From: Achromobacter marplatensis
Lineage (GTDB): Bacteria > Pseudomonadota > Gammaproteobacteria > Burkholderiales > Burkholderiaceae_B
Assembly (NCBI RefSeq): GCF_002209535.1
Contig: NZ_NJIG01000012.1
Span: forward strand, 89,434-153,433
Length of the DNA stretch: 64,000 bases
Direction: 5' to 3'
In this document: piece after piece, positions 42,829 to 52,186 of the stretch
Numbering within the stretch: the stretch's first letter is position 1
How the letters are laid out: each line of letters begins with the position of its first letter
Notes under the pieces: generated by a model
Databases searched by the model: none
What the model was told of the DNA's origin: nothing
Seen by the model: the letters and a program-made list of their open reading frames with translations, nothing else
Made by a program: the position numbers and the translations under genes

Positions 42829-43581
42829 TTATTGGGTCTCCGTCTCATGCGTCATCGCTTCACGAGCCAGGCGTGCGATCTCCGCGGCCATGCCCTTGCG
42901 CTCGCTATATCGGTCCGTGAGATAGTCACTTCGGTCCCGCACCAGCAGTGTGAATTTATAGAGTTCTTCCATGACATCCACCACCCGGTCGTAGTAGGGC
43001 GAAGGCTTCATGCGGCCGGCTTCGTCAAACTCCTGAAACGCCTTGGCGACTGAGGACTGGTTCGGGATGGTTACCATGCGCATCCAGCGGCCCAGCACGC
43101 GCAAGGCGTTTACCGCGTTGAAGGATTGGGACCCGCCCGAAACCTGCATAACCGCAAGCGTGCGGCCCTGTGTCGGCCGCACACTACCCGTCTCCAGCGG
43201 CAACCAGTCGATCTGACTCTTGAACACACCCGTAAGCGTGCCGTGCCGCTCGGGGCTGCACCATACCTGCCCCTCGGACCACAGGGATAGTGCACGCAAT
43301 TCAGCCACTTTTGGATGGTCCGCGGGAACACTATCGGGCAAAGGCAAGCCGCTCGGATCGAAAATCCGGGTCTCGGCGCCGAGCCGCGTCAAAATTCGCG
43401 CCGCCTCTTCAGTGAGCAACCGACTGTACGAGCGTTCACGCAGGGAACCGTACAGCAGCAGTATGCGGGGCGGATGCGTCGCGCCGGCCGTCAGCGACAG
43501 CTTGTCGTGCGTGGGGACGTCCAGCAAAGAGTCATCCAGGCTCGGAAGATCGAGGTCAGAGGGTGAAGAATACGTCGTCAT
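42829..43581 (-). CDS. arsH: ArsH flavin reductase
   Basis: Starting at the ATG at 43581 the protein has 250 residues. It has the NADPH-dependent FMN reductase fold with the phosphate-binding loop [13 protein letters not shown]. The ArsH-specific strings [18 protein letters not shown] and [17 protein letters not shown] follow. ArsH oxidises trivalent methyl- or aromatic arsenicals to less toxic pentavalent forms. Last gene of the leftward ars operon. Longer frames upstream have no ribosome site. Confidence 0.94.
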   Translation of the reverse strand: MTTYSSPSDLDLPSLDDSLLDVPTHDKLSLTAGATHPPRILLLYGSLRERSYSRLLTEEAARILTRLGAETRIFDPSGLPLPDSVPADHPKVAELRALSLWSEGQVWCSPERHGTLTGVFKSQIDWLPLETGSVRPTQGRTLAVMQVSGGSQSFNAVNALRVLGRWMRMVTIPNQSSVAKAFQEFDEAGRMKPSPYYDRVVDVMEELYKFTLLVRDRSDYLTDRYSERKGMAAEIARLAREAMTHETETQ

Positions 43582-43591
43582 TGCAATACAC

Positions 43592-44848
43592 TCACTCGGG
43601 CAAAAATTGTAGTTTTGGGCGGCTGAGCCACGCTGCCAGCCAGAAGCTTGCGGCCAGTAATAACGCCACCACCAAGATTGAGACAAGCACTCCGTCGTAG
43701 GAGGAACCAATGGCCCAAAGGGCCGCGGCGCCCACCGGGGCGGCGGCGCGCGCAAATGTCATCGGCACGGTCAGGAGCCCGTTGATGGCTCCGTAGGCAT
43801 GTCGGCTCAACATTTCAGGCACAACCATGCCACGAACGATCGTGAATATGCCGTTGGCTCCGCCGTAAACCACGCAGATTGCCGCGACGACAATGAAGTC
43901 CGTGTGCAAGTAGGCGAGGGCGCCAAAGGCGAGCGGGAAGACCGTCACCACCGCTGTACCCACCATTCGCATGGAGGCGCGTGCCGCGAAAATGCTCACG
44001 ACGATTCGGCCCGCCACTTGGGCGGGGCCGATCAAAGCGATGGCTTGAACAACCGAAGCGGTGTCGATGCCTCGCTCGCGCAGCAAGGGGTACATATGGA
44101 ACGTAAAGGCAGAGAACATGGCCGCGTATGCTGTCAGCGACAACAGCAGCGCCCAGAAAACAGGCCGACGCAGCGCTTCCTGAACAGCTACGCGATTTCT
44201 TTCGCGCTGTTCACCTGGATTGACGTTGTCGGTCGGCCTGGCATCTCGGGCAGGCTGAATAAAGAGCAGGTAGGCGCCGGTGCAGATGATTGCGTTGACC
44301 GCAGCTAGTGCGATCAATGCTTCACGCCAGCCCCATTGATTCAACAGCCATTGCACCAGCGGGATAAAGACAGTACTGGCAAAGCCACCCCATAGCGTCA
44401 GAGCGGTAATGCCCGCCCGTGAATGACCCGGACCCACGCGGCGCGCGATCACGGCGAAGGCCGGCTCGTAAAGCGTGGCTGCTTGCAACGCGCCCAGGGC
44501 TGCGACAAGGACGTAGAAAGCCGGCAGGGACGTCACTTGAGACCAAAGCAACAGCAACCCTCCCGCGAGCAGTGAGGAAAGGCCCATTACCCAACGACCG
44601 TGTCCACGATCAACCGCAACACCCACCGGATATGCGGCCAGCGCGGCGAGGATCAGCCCGAGCGTGGCAGCGCCGTATAGGTCGGGTTTGCTCCAGCCAA
44701 GCTCTTTGCCCATCGCCTCGGCAATCAACGGAAAGCTATAGTAGAGCGATCCCCAGGAACAGATCTGTCCTATCCCCAATGCTGTGACCAATCCGTGCGC
44801 CTTGTCGGATGGATGCACAGTGTCCGCGGCTGTCGAAGGACTTGGCAT
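43592..44848 (-). CDS. MFS exporter, probably arsenical (ArsK-like)
   Basis: The 418-residue protein has about twelve membrane spans in two halves, with the MFS signature loop between spans 2 and 3 ([10 protein letters not shown]). It sits between arsC and arsH with gaps of 3 and 10 bases, so it is co-transcribed with them. MFS proteins in this place, including ArsK, export trivalent arsenicals and antimonite. Assignment to ArsK rather than another MFS arsenical exporter is inference from context. Confidence 0.75.
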   Translation of the reverse strand: MPSPSTAADTVHPSDKAHGLVTALGIGQICSWGSLYYSFPLIAEAMGKELGWSKPDLYGAATLGLILAALAAYPVGVAVDRGHGRWVMGLSSLLAGGLLLLWSQVTSLPAFYVLVAALGALQAATLYEPAFAVIARRVGPGHSRAGITALTLWGGFASTVFIPLVQWLLNQWGWREALIALAAVNAIICTGAYLLFIQPARDARPTDNVNPGEQRERNRVAVQEALRRPVFWALLLSLTAYAAMFSAFTFHMYPLLRERGIDTASVVQAIALIGPAQVAGRIVVSIFAARASMRMVGTAVVTVFPLAFGALAYLHTDFIVVAAICVVYGGANGIFTIVRGMVVPEMLSRHAYGAINGLLTVPMTFARAAAPVGAAALWAIGSSYDGVLVSILVVALLLAASFWLAAWLSRPKLQFLPE

Positions 44849-44851
44849 GGT

Positions 44852-45277
44852 TTAGCGCACGCGCTTTCCGCTGTCGTCGATGACCACTTCGCCATCTTCT
44901 TTGGTGAACGGGCCGCGCTGGGGAGCCTCGAGGATGTCCAATACCTCCTCGGAAGGCCGGCACAGGCGAACACCCGAAGGAGTCACGACAAACGGGCGGT
45001 TGATCAGAATGGGATGCGCCAGCATGGCGTCGATCAACGCATCATCGCTTAAGGATGCGTCGTCCAGCCCAAGCTCGAGATACGGCGTCCCCTTCTGGCG
45101 AATAGCGTCACGAACGGTCAAACCTGCTTGGGCGATCAGATCAACGAGGGTGGCGCGATCCGGCGGCGTTTGTAGATATTCGATAACTTGCGGTTCGATC
45201 CCCGCGTTGCGTATCAGCGCTAGCGTGTTCCGGGAGGTTCCGCATTGGGGATTGTGGTAGATGGTAACGGTGCTCAT
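44852..45277 (-). CDS. arsC: Arsenate reductase ArsC, glutaredoxin type
   Basis: The 141-residue enzyme is of the plasmid R773 type: catalytic Cys12 in H-N-P-Q-C-G-T-S-R-N, then I-E-Y-L-Q-T-P-P and I-L-I-N-R-P-F-V-V-T with the substrate-binding Arg. It reduces arsenate to arsenite with glutathione and glutaredoxin. A second arsC of the unrelated low-molecular-weight phosphatase class lies at 51.6 kb. Confidence 0.95.
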   Translation of the reverse strand: MSTVTIYHNPQCGTSRNTLALIRNAGIEPQVIEYLQTPPDRATLVDLIAQAGLTVRDAIRQKGTPYLELGLDDASLSDDALIDAMLAHPILINRPFVVTPSGVRLCRPSEEVLDILEAPQRGPFTKEDGEVVIDDSGKRVR

Positions 45278-45285
45278 ATGTGTGA

Positions 45286-46371
45286 TCAGGAGGTGAGGGA
45301 AAATGCGTTTTCAACAAAAGCGGCCACTTCGGCCGCAGTGGATTTGGCGGTTCGCATGACGCCAATGAGGGTAGCGGACGCAAAACCCGTCCATTCGCCA
45401 TAACCGACGAGCCACAGGCCTGGAACATCGGCAACCTGCGTGCCAGAAACTCGAACTTTGCCATCGGGGTCGATGATGCCTAGTGCGGCAAGATGTGCCA
45501 ATGCAGGCCGGAATCCGGTGCACCACACGACAGCGTCGACCACTGAAGAAGAACCGTCGGCCCACACGACGCCATCGCGCGTAAAGCGCGAGAATGGGCG
45601 AACCGATTGCAGTACTCCGCGCTCACGCGCCTTGCGCACGGGTGGGACCATGACCACATCACCAAATCCGCCTGGAAGGTCTTCGGGTTGCTCGCCCGAC
45701 TGCATCGCCTGCCAACGCGCGGTAGCGCGTTCAAATAGAACCCGTCCATCAACGTCATCCGGCAGGAACAGCGGTTCGGTGGACGTCACCCACGTGGTTT
45801 GGGCGACCTCGGAAAGTTCTGCAAGGATCTGTGCTCCGGAATTACCGCCGCCAACGACCAACACGCGCTTGCCCGCGTAGGGGGCTGGCGATTGGTAGTG
45901 CGCGGAGTGGACCTGTTCGCCACGAAAGATGTCCCGGTCGTCGTACGGAGGGATGAATGGAGCGCTCCAGGTGCCTGTGGCGCTGATCACGGCCTTGGCA
46001 TGCCAAGCGCCCTTGTCAGTTTCGACGAAAAATCCTGACTCCCGCTTGCTGATGGACGCAACTGCTACAGGCCGCTCCACCGTGAAGCCGTACCGTTGTT
46101 CATAGCGCGCGAGGTATTCAATAACCTGATCTCGCGCCGGGTAACCTTGTGTCGGGGGCATAGGCCAGCCGGGCAGGGAGCTCCACTGTGCGGGTGAGAA
46201 CAGGTGCAACGATTCCCATCCATGCCGCCATGCACCGCCCGGACCCACGCCAGCGTCCAGAAGAATTACCTTCAAAGCGGTACGCCTGAGGAAGTAGGCA
46301 ACGGCGAGGGCACTCTGGCCACCCCCAATAATGACCACATCCGCATGGCGGTCAGGAGCGATCTCAGACAT
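45286..46371 (-). CDS. ArsO-like flavin monooxygenase
   Basis: The 361-residue flavoenzyme has an FAD site [10 protein letters not shown] (residues 14-23), an NADPH site [10 protein letters not shown] (about 168-177) and the C-T-G-F-R-P-A motif. Genes of this kind inside ars operons are called arsO and are thought to modify arsenicals or provide redox balance; the exact reaction is not known to me. Its start overlaps the arsR stop by one base (TGATG), which indicates coupled translation. Confidence 0.8.
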   Translation of the reverse strand: MSEIAPDRHADVVIIGGGQSALAVAYFLRRTALKVILLDAGVGPGGAWRHGWESLHLFSPAQWSSLPGWPMPPTQGYPARDQVIEYLARYEQRYGFTVERPVAVASISKRESGFFVETDKGAWHAKAVISATGTWSAPFIPPYDDRDIFRGEQVHSAHYQSPAPYAGKRVLVVGGGNSGAQILAELSEVAQTTWVTSTEPLFLPDDVDGRVLFERATARWQAMQSGEQPEDLPGGFGDVVMVPPVRKARERGVLQSVRPFSRFTRDGVVWADGSSSVVDAVVWCTGFRPALAHLAALGIIDPDGKVRVSGTQVADVPGLWLVGYGEWTGFASATLIGVMRTAKSTAAEVAAFVENAFSLTS

Positions 46372-46694
46372 CAGGCGTCCCTCAGATTTTCAGGGGAAGT
46401 GGGCGCTGGAATGCCGCTGCAGCATTCCGCGGTGAGATAGCTCACCAACTCGTTCATCAAATCGATATTCGCGCGGTAGCGCATGTACCGCCCCTCTTGC
46501 TCGACGGTGAGTAGACCTGATTGCGTCAGTGCCTTTAGATGAAACGACAGGTTAGTGGGCGGCAGGTTCAATTCCGCCGCGATCTGCCCCGCGACGCAGC
46601 CGACTGGGGCGGCGCGCACGAGAAGACGAAAGATGTCCAGGCGAACGCCGGAGGCAAGAGATTCAAAAACGCTTACGGCCGAGGTTTTATTCAT
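46371..46694 (-). CDS. arsR: ArsR-family repressor, first gene of leftward ars operon
   Basis: The 107-residue repressor has the winged helix [13 protein letters not shown] and [14 protein letters not shown]. Cysteines are at about residue 33 (VGCVAG) and a vicinal pair lies near the end (T-A-E-C-C-S-G), like the class in which the As(III) site is at the C-terminus. It should repress the operon arsR-arsO-arsC-MFS-arsH and perhaps the divergent arsR. Confidence 0.93.
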   Translation of the reverse strand: MNKTSAVSVFESLASGVRLDIFRLLVRAAPVGCVAGQIAAELNLPPTNLSFHLKALTQSGLLTVEQEGRYMRYRANIDLMNELVSYLTAECCSGIPAPTSPENLRDA

Positions 46695-46742
46695 TCGTCA
46701 ATACTACAACAATAATTGAAGTGTTGAGAAGATAAATTTAGA

Positions 46743-46760
46743 CTGTCATCGAATCGTCAT
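46743..46760 (+). promoter_or_regulatory. Pho-box-like site in divergent arsR promoter
   Basis: CTGTCAT-CGAA-TCGTCAT, two half-sites in direct repeat 11 bases apart; the first is a perfect PhoB half-site, the second five of seven. It overlaps the palindrome at 46756. Confidence 0.4.
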
Positions 46761-46796
46761 ATGACAAGCACAATATGTCGATAAATCAAGACATAT
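46756..46796. promoter_or_regulatory. Probable ArsR operators between divergent arsR genes
   Basis: Two symmetric sequences stand in the 111-base gap: the perfect palindrome GTCATATGAC (46756-46765), and ATATGTC-N10-GACATAT (46773-46796), just before the start of the right-hand arsR. The pair shares the core CATATG/ATATG and is a good candidate for binding by one or both ArsR proteins. Confidence 0.55.
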
Positions 46797-46805
46797 GGAC
46801 TTTAT

Positions 46806-47255
46806 ATGGAAACCCTCGATTGGCCCTCAGGGCGCCCGCAAGCCATGGTCTCAGCGCTCTCCTCTCCAATCGCCTCGGCAGCGAATGCAGCGGAAGCTGT
46901 CTCGGTGTTCACTGCGCTGAGCCACTCGACGCGCTTGGCCATTTTCCGGATGTTGATACGTCAGGAGCCGCGCGGAATGGATGCGGCGCAGATAGCTGCC
47001 GTCGTCGGCGGGCCGCGCAGCACGGTGTCGCAACACTTGGCCGGGCTTGCGAGAGCAGGCTTGATCGTCGGCAGTAGAACAGGCGAGGGCGTTCGCTATC
47101 GTGCGCGGCTCGGAGGCATCTACGGGCTACTTGAATTCATCCTGGAAGACTGCTGCGCGACACATGCGTGCGGCTGCTTGCCTGACGACGCCGAGCTTGT
47201 CATTGGCACGTCGGGACAGGACAGGCAGGAATTGGAGACTGTCATAAACCGTTAA
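46806..47255 (+). CDS. arsR: ArsR-family repressor upstream of pst genes
   Basis: The 149-residue protein has the winged helix (LSHSTRLAIFRMLIRQEPRG, S-T-V-S-Q-H-L-A-G-L-A-R-A-G-L-I) and a C-terminal cysteine cluster D-C-C-A-T-H-A-C-G-C. In layout it resembles the arsR at 31.3 kb, not its divergent neighbour. An ATG at 46845 is an alternative start. It is followed, after 100 bases with a Pho box and a palindrome, by pstS, which suggests that arsenic controls the phosphate transporter. Confidence 0.9.
   Translation: METLDWPSGRPQAMVSALSSPIASAANAAEAVSVFTALSHSTRLAIFRMLIRQEPRGMDAAQIAAVVGGPRSTVSQHLAGLARAGLIVGSRTGEGVRYRARLGGIYGLLEFILEDCCATHACGCLPDDAELVIGTSGQDRQELETVINR
47236..47253 (+). promoter_or_regulatory. 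Pho-box-like site upstream of pstS
   Basis: CTGTCAT-AAAC-CGTTAAT, at the very end of the arsR gene and about 100 bases before the pstS start. The first half-site is a perfect PhoB half-site and the second is a partial match, at the right 11-base spacing. Confidence 0.5.
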
Positions 47256-47267
47256 TGAATTTGATTC
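47251..47267. promoter_or_regulatory. Palindromic operator candidate upstream of pstS
   Basis: AATGAAT-TTG-ATTCATT is a perfect seven-base inverted repeat that overlaps the arsR stop codon. It could be a regulator site (ArsR or other) for the pst promoter. Confidence 0.45.
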
Positions 47268-47355
47268 ATTATTTCCATAAATCACGACAGACAGATGTGT
47301 TGTGACCAGGGAGTCAAACGGACTTCCTCAATGCACCCTCAAGTGGAGAATAAGC

Positions 47356-48378
47356 ATGTTTGCACAGGCCAAAAGATACGCTGCCGGATTGGGCATTTCC
47401 TTCGCACTCGGCATGGTTTCAGCTCAGGCCGCGGATATCACCGGCGCCGGATCGACGTTCGTGTACCCGATCCTGTCGAAGTGGTCCGACACTTACAACA
47501 CCAAGACGGGCAACAAGATCAACTACCAATCGATCGGTTCGGGCGGCGGTATCGCGCAGATCAAGGCTGGTACGGTCGACTTCGGCGCGTCTGACAAGCC
47601 CTTGCCCCCCAAGGAACTCGCTGAGGCGGGCTTGGGCCAGTTCCCGGTGGTTATCGGCGGCGTGGTTCCCGTCGTAAACATCGCCGGCATCGAGCCGGGC
47701 AAGCTGCGCTTCACCGGTCCCTTGCTCGCTGATATCTATCTGGGCAAGATCGAAAAATGGAATGACAAGGCAATCGCCGACCTGAACCCTGGCGTGAAGC
47801 TGCCCGACGCGAAGATCACGGTGGTGCATCGTTCGGACGGCTCGGGCACGACCTTCAATTGGGTCAACTACCTGTCCAAGATCAGCCCGGAATGGCAGAC
47901 CAAGGTGGGTGAGGGCACGTCCGTGCGGTGGCCCGTTGGTGTGGGCGGCAAGGGCAACGAAGGCGTCGCCGCGTACGTGAAGCAGATCAAGAATTCGATC
48001 GGTTACGTTGAACTCGCGTACGCGCTGCAAAACAAGATGTCTTACGCGGCCGTCAAGAACTCGGACGGCAAGTTTGTCGTGCCCAGCGACAAGACGTTCC
48101 AATCCGCTGCCGCGCACGCCGACTGGAAGAACTCGCAGGATTTCCATCTGGTGATCACCAACGCGCCGGGTGACGACGCCTGGCCCATCGCGGCAACGGT
48201 GTTTGTCATGATGTACAAGCAGCCCAAGGACGCAGCGCGTACGGCCGCCACGCTGGACTTCTTCAAGTGGGCCCTGGAAAACGGCCAGCACGAAGCCGAG
48301 GCATTGGACTACGTGCCGCTGCCCAAGGAACTGGTTGCCCAGATCGAAGGCTACTGGGCCGCGCAGATCAAGCGTTGA
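47356..48378 (+). CDS. pstS: Phosphate-binding protein PstS
   Basis: I start at the ATG at 47356, with GGAG upstream, giving 340 residues with a Sec signal peptide cleaved after A-Q-A (about residue 25). The phosphate-binding strings are I-T-G-A-G-S-T-F-V-Y-P, Q-S-I-G-S-G-G-G, F-G-A-S-D-K-P-L and R-S-D-G-S-G-T-T. It binds phosphate, and less well arsenate, in the periplasm and hands it to PstCA. High-specificity PstS proteins in arsenic islands are thought to favour phosphate over arsenate; this property cannot be judged from sequence here. Confidence 0.96.
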   Translation: MFAQAKRYAAGLGISFALGMVSAQAADITGAGSTFVYPILSKWSDTYNTKTGNKINYQSIGSGGGIAQIKAGTVDFGASDKPLPPKELAEAGLGQFPVVIGGVVPVVNIAGIEPGKLRFTGPLLADIYLGKIEKWNDKAIADLNPGVKLPDAKITVVHRSDGSGTTFNWVNYLSKISPEWQTKVGEGTSVRWPVGVGGKGNEGVAAYVKQIKNSIGYVELAYALQNKMSYAAVKNSDGKFVVPSDKTFQSAAAHADWKNSQDFHLVITNAPGDDAWPIAATVFVMMYKQPKDAARTAATLDFFKWALENGQHEAEALDYVPLPKELVAQIEGYWAAQIKR

Positions 48379-48387
48379 TCCCAGGGA

Positions 48388-48440
48388 GTCGGTCTCGCCC
48401 GGCGGCGCCTGCAGGATCGGCGCCGCCGGGCGAGACCGAC
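48388..48440 (+). terminator. 22-bp perfect hairpin between pstS and pstC
   Basis: A stem of 22 perfectly paired bases (48388-48409 with 48419-48440) closes a nine-base loop. No T run follows, so it is probably not a full terminator. It more likely stabilises the pstS messenger end and lowers read-through into pstC, giving an excess of the binding protein over the channel. Confidence 0.75.
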
Positions 48441-48474
48441 GGCCAATTGGCTGCGTTCTTACAGGTTGACGTAA

Positions 48475-49464
48475 ATGTCGAATAATCCGGGTCTTAACCC
48501 CGCGCTGGATTTCCAGGCCGAAGAGTCGCGATCGCGCCGCGATGCGTCTTCGGACAAGGTCTTTCGCCGCATTGTTGCCGTAGCCGGCATTTTTGTATTG
48601 GTGTCGCTGAGCGGGGCCGCGCTATCCATGCTGTGGGGAGGCAGGCTCGCCTTCAGCACCTTTGGGTTCGAATTTCTCTGGTCCAGTGATTGGGATGCGG
48701 TCAATCACAAGTTTGGCGCGTTGGTGCCGATCTACGGAACCTTGGTGACGGCGTTCATTGCGATGCTGATCGCGGTACCGGTCAGCTTCGGTATTGCGTA
48801 TTACCTGACTGAAGTCGCGCCCAAGTGGCTGCGCCAGCCGGTAGCGTCGGCGATCGAACTGCTGGCGGGCATCCCGTCCATCATCTACGGCATGTGGGGC
48901 CTCTTCGTCTTCGTGCCGGTGATGGCTGAATACGTCAATCCGTGGCTTGACGAACACATCGGCACGCTGCCCTTCATCGGCGTGCTTTTTTCCGGTCCAC
49001 CCCTGGGCATGGGCATGCTGACGGCCGGCATCGTGCTGGCCATCATGGTGGTGCCGTTCATCACATCCGTCATGCGGGAAGTGTTCCTGACGGTGCCTCG
49101 CCCATTGAAAGAGTCCGCCTACGCCCTGGGTTCCACCACCTGGGAAGTCGTCTGGAACATCGTCTTGCCACACACGCGCTCGGCGGTGATCGGCGGCGTA
49201 TTCCTGGGGCTGGGCAGGGCGTTGGGCGAAACCATGGCGGTGACCTTTGTATTGGGTAACGCGCACCGGCTGACGCCCTCGTTGCTGGAGCCGGGCAATT
49301 CCATTGCGGCCACCATCGCTAACGAGTTCACCGAAGCCGACTCGGACATTTACCTGTCGTCGTTGATCGCCCTGGGCTTCCTGCTGTTTGTCGTGACTTT
49401 CGTTGTGCTGGCCATTGCCAAACTGATGCTCAACCGCCTCAACCGTCAGGAGGGAAGGCTATGA
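48475..49464 (+). CDS. pstC: Phosphate ABC permease PstC
   Basis: The 329-residue permease has a cytoplasmic N-terminus of about 35 residues and six membrane spans. It carries the EAA loop (L-G-S-T-T-W-E-V-V-W, then L-P-H-T-R-S-A-V-I-G-G) that contacts PstB. It forms the membrane channel with PstA. The stop overlaps the pstA start (ATGA). Confidence 0.95.
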   Translation: MSNNPGLNPALDFQAEESRSRRDASSDKVFRRIVAVAGIFVLVSLSGAALSMLWGGRLAFSTFGFEFLWSSDWDAVNHKFGALVPIYGTLVTAFIAMLIAVPVSFGIAYYLTEVAPKWLRQPVASAIELLAGIPSIIYGMWGLFVFVPVMAEYVNPWLDEHIGTLPFIGVLFSGPPLGMGMLTAGIVLAIMVVPFITSVMREVFLTVPRPLKESAYALGSTTWEVVWNIVLPHTRSAVIGGVFLGLGRALGETMAVTFVLGNAHRLTPSLLEPGNSIAATIANEFTEADSDIYLSSLIALGFLLFVVTFVVLAIAKLMLNRLNRQEGRL

Positions 49465-50321
49465 CCCCGCAAGGCCTGCGTCTGCAACGCATGCGTACCG
49501 CGCGAAATCTGGTGTCGGTAGCGCTGTCGATGGCTGCGACCCTGTTTGGGCTGTTTTGGTTGATCTGGATCCTGTGGACCACGGCAACCAAGGGCTTCGC
49601 CGCGCTCAAGTGGGACCTGATCTTCAAGATGACGCCGCCGCCTGGCGCCGATGGGGGCTTGGCAAACGCCTTGTTTGGCAGCCTGTTGATGAGTGTGGTC
49701 GCAATTCTGCTCGGAACCCCCATCGGGATTGCCGCCGGAACGTACCTGGCGGAATACGTGAACCGCCATCGGATCGGCGCGGTGATCCGCTTCGTGAACG
49801 ACATCCTGCTTTCTGCGCCTTCCATCGTGTTGGGCCTGTTCGTCTACGAACTGGTCGTCCGGCAAACGGGGCATTTCTCCGGCTGGGCGGGCGCCATCGC
49901 GTTGGCATTCATCGTTCTGCCGGTTGTGGTCCGTACCACCGACGAAATGCTGCAACTGGTGCCCAGCCAAATGCGCGAGGCTGCGCTGGCATTGGGGGTG
50001 CCCCAATGGAAAGTGACGGTTCAGGTCTTGTTCCGGGCGGCGTTGCCGGGCATCACAACCGGCGTGCTGTTGGCCCTGGCGCGCATCAGTGGTGAAACCG
50101 CGCCCTTGCTTTTCACGGCGTTGAACAACCAATACTGGAACGCGGACCTGAGCGCGCCGATGGCCAGCGTGCCCGCCGTCATTTTCCAATATGCAATGAG
50201 CCCCTACGAAAGCTGGCATGCGTTGGCCTGGGCTGGTGCCTTCGTCGTCACGATGTTCGTGCTCCTCCTGAGCCTGCTATCCCGCGCTATCTTGTCACGC
50301 AACAAGGTGAATCATGACTGA
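49461..50321 (+). CDS. pstA: Phosphate ABC permease PstA
   Basis: The 286-residue permease has six membrane spans, with [11 protein letters not shown] in the typical position and an EAA loop ([20 protein letters not shown]). It pairs with PstC. Its last eight bases overlap pstB. Confidence 0.95.
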   Translation: MTPQGLRLQRMRTARNLVSVALSMAATLFGLFWLIWILWTTATKGFAALKWDLIFKMTPPPGADGGLANALFGSLLMSVVAILLGTPIGIAAGTYLAEYVNRHRIGAVIRFVNDILLSAPSIVLGLFVYELVVRQTGHFSGWAGAIALAFIVLPVVVRTTDEMLQLVPSQMREAALALGVPQWKVTVQVLFRAALPGITTGVLLALARISGETAPLLFTALNNQYWNADLSAPMASVPAVIFQYAMSPYESWHALAWAGAFVVTMFVLLLSLLSRAILSRNKVNHD

Positions 50322-51165
50322 ATTTGCTTTCCCGTCATCGGTATTGAACTCCTCGGCGGCCGGGGCCATTGCGGCCCGCAGCGCCTCCCTGGACAATCCG
50401 GCCACCGCGACGCAGCCTAAAGTGGTGACTCGCGACCTGTGCTTCTATTACAAGGGTGTCCAGGCGCTGAACAACGTCAATATCGAACTGGCTTCCAATC
50501 GCGTTACCGCGCTGATCGGCCCGTCCGGTTGCGGCAAGTCGACCCTTTTGCGTATCTTCAATCGTATCTACGCGATTTATCCAGGGTTGGAAGCGCGCGG
50601 CGAGGTCTTGCTCGACAACCAAAACATTCTGGACCCCGAGTATTCGATCAACCGCTTGCGTAGCAAGGTGGGGATGGTGTTCCAGAAACCGGTCCCGTTT
50701 CCGATGTCGATCTATGACAACGTCGCCTACGCAATCCGGCACTACGACCGCTTGCCCAAGGCCGAGATGGACGTCAGGGTGGAAGCGGCCTTGCGCAACG
50801 CCGCGCTCTGGGACGAGGTCAAGGACAAGCTGGAGCAGAACGCGCTGGGGCTGTCGGGCGGCCAGCAACAGCGGCTATGCATCGCCCGCGCAATTGCCCT
50901 GAGCCCCGACGTGTTGCTGCTGGATGAACCGACTTCCGCACTGGACCCGATCTCCACCGCAAAGATCGAACAGCTGATTGCCGAGCTGAAGAAGGACTAC
51001 ACCGTCCTGATCGTGACGCACAACATGCAACAGGCTGCGCGTTGCTCTGACTACACCGGGTTCATGTGCGCCGGCGAACTGGTCGAGATGGGCCGGACCG
51101 ACGACCTGTTCACCAAACCGAAGCGTGAACAGACTTCCGACTACATCACCGGCCGCTTCGGCTAG
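50314..51165 (+). CDS. pstB: Phosphate ABC ATPase PstB
   Basis: The 283-residue ATPase has Walker [10 protein letters not shown], a Q loop ([10 protein letters not shown]), the signature L-S-G-G-Q-Q-Q-R-L, Walker [12 protein letters not shown] and the H-loop V-T-H-N-M-Q-Q-A. It powers phosphate import. The N-terminus is about 25 residues longer than in E. coli PstB. phoU is absent, so this copy is regulated through the chromosomal PhoU or not at all. Confidence 0.96.
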   Translation: MTEFAFPSSVLNSSAAGAIAARSASLDNPATATQPKVVTRDLCFYYKGVQALNNVNIELASNRVTALIGPSGCGKSTLLRIFNRIYAIYPGLEARGEVLLDNQNILDPEYSINRLRSKVGMVFQKPVPFPMSIYDNVAYAIRHYDRLPKAEMDVRVEAALRNAALWDEVKDKLEQNALGLSGGQQQRLCIARAIALSPDVLLLDEPTSALDPISTAKIEQLIAELKKDYTVLIVTHNMQQAARCSDYTGFMCAGELVEMGRTDDLFTKPKREQTSDYITGRFG

Positions 51166-51226
51166 CCATCACCCGCGACCCTACATTAGGGTTTACAGCT
51201 TTCTACTATTCCACTACAGTCGAACA

Positions 51227-51589
51227 ATGGAAATGAAAGATGCTGTCAAAGCCCTCGCCGCGATCGGGCATGAATCGCGCCTTGCCGTCTACCGCCTGCT
51301 GGTCCAGGCGGGGCCGGAAGGTCTGCCTGCCGGCCAACTGTCCGAAAAGACGGGCATCCCCCCCTCATCGCTTTCTTTTCACTTGAAAGAGCTGGTGCAT
51401 GCCGGCTTGTTGACGTCGCGGCAGGAAGGAAGGTTTGTCATCTATGAAGCTCGATTCGAGTCGATGGCGGAACTGTTGGCCTACCTGACTGATAACTGCT
51501 GCGGCGGCCAACCTTGTGCCCCGACAAGCGTCACCGCTTGTGACCCACCTGCAGCCGCTCGCGCGCGGCGCGTGAACAACCTCTCTTGA
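51227..51589 (+). CDS. arsR: ArsR-family repressor of the second ars operon
   Basis: From the ATG at 51227 the protein has 120 residues. It has the winged helix H-E-S-R-L-A-V-Y-R-L-L-V-Q and S-S-L-S-F-H-L-K-E-L-V-H-A-G-L-L, with a C-terminal N-C-C-G-G-Q-P-C site for As(III). It resembles the arsR at 46.4 kb. It starts 61 bases after pstB and is followed by arsC, arsD, arsA and arsB in the same direction, so it should control them. Confidence 0.93.
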   Translation: MEMKDAVKALAAIGHESRLAVYRLLVQAGPEGLPAGQLSEKTGIPPSSLSFHLKELVHAGLLTSRQEGRFVIYEARFESMAELLAYLTDNCCGGQPCAPTSVTACDPPAAARARRVNNLS

Positions 51590-51601
51590 AGAGTCCGCAT
51601 C

Positions 51602-52108
51602 ATGACCGAGAAAGTCTATAACGTTCTATTTTTGTGCACCGGCAATTCGGCGCGCAGCATCATGGCGGAAGCCTTGCTCAATACGCTGGGGAAGGGCCGC
51701 TTCCATGCGTACAGCGCGGGCAGCTATCCGGGTGGCACCGTGAATCCGTTCGCGATCGAGCGGATTCAAGTGCTGAACTACCCGACGGACCAACTGCGCA
51801 GCAAAAGCTGGGACGAATTCGCCCCGCCGGACGCACCCCAGATGGATTTCATCATCACCGTGTGCGACAACGCCGCCGGCGAAGTCTGCCCGGTCTGGCC
51901 AGGCCAGCCGATCTCTGCCCATTGGGGCTTCGAAGATCCCGCCGCCGCCGAGGGCACCGATGAAGTGAAGCGCCGCGTCTTCGAAAAAATCTTTCGGCAG
52001 ATCTCCGCCCGCATCAATATTTTTGCCAACCTGCCCATCGCGGCCCTGGATAAGGCAGCGATCCATCGCGAGTTGAAGCAGATTGGTGAAAGCAAGCCGG
52101 CCGAGTAA
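51602..52108 (+). CDS. arsC: Arsenate reductase ArsC, LMW phosphatase type
   Basis: The 168-residue enzyme has the P-loop C-T-G-N-S-A-R-S with Cys12 and the later cysteines in V-C-D-N-A-A-G-E-V-C, as in thioredoxin-coupled or mycothiol/glutathione-coupled ArsC of the phosphatase fold. Its reaction is the same as that of the glutaredoxin-type ArsC in the other operon, with a different electron donor. Twelve bases after arsR. Confidence 0.93.
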   Translation: MTEKVYNVLFLCTGNSARSIMAEALLNTLGKGRFHAYSAGSYPGGTVNPFAIERIQVLNYPTDQLRSKSWDEFAPPDAPQMDFIITVCDNAAGEVCPVWPGQPISAHWGFEDPAAAEGTDEVKRRVFEKIFRQISARINIFANLPIAALDKAAIHRELKQIGESKPAE

Positions 52109-52186
52109 TGCCGGGCTAATGCTCATGCCGCCTGTCCATGGGCCATTTTTTTTGACGGACATTTCGAAAATTCTTGGAGCGTCAAA

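Noticed and set aside
47419..48291. 290-codon minus-strand frame inside pstS
   Set aside because: Shadow of the pstS coding strand; rich in R, H and G with no motif or start signals.
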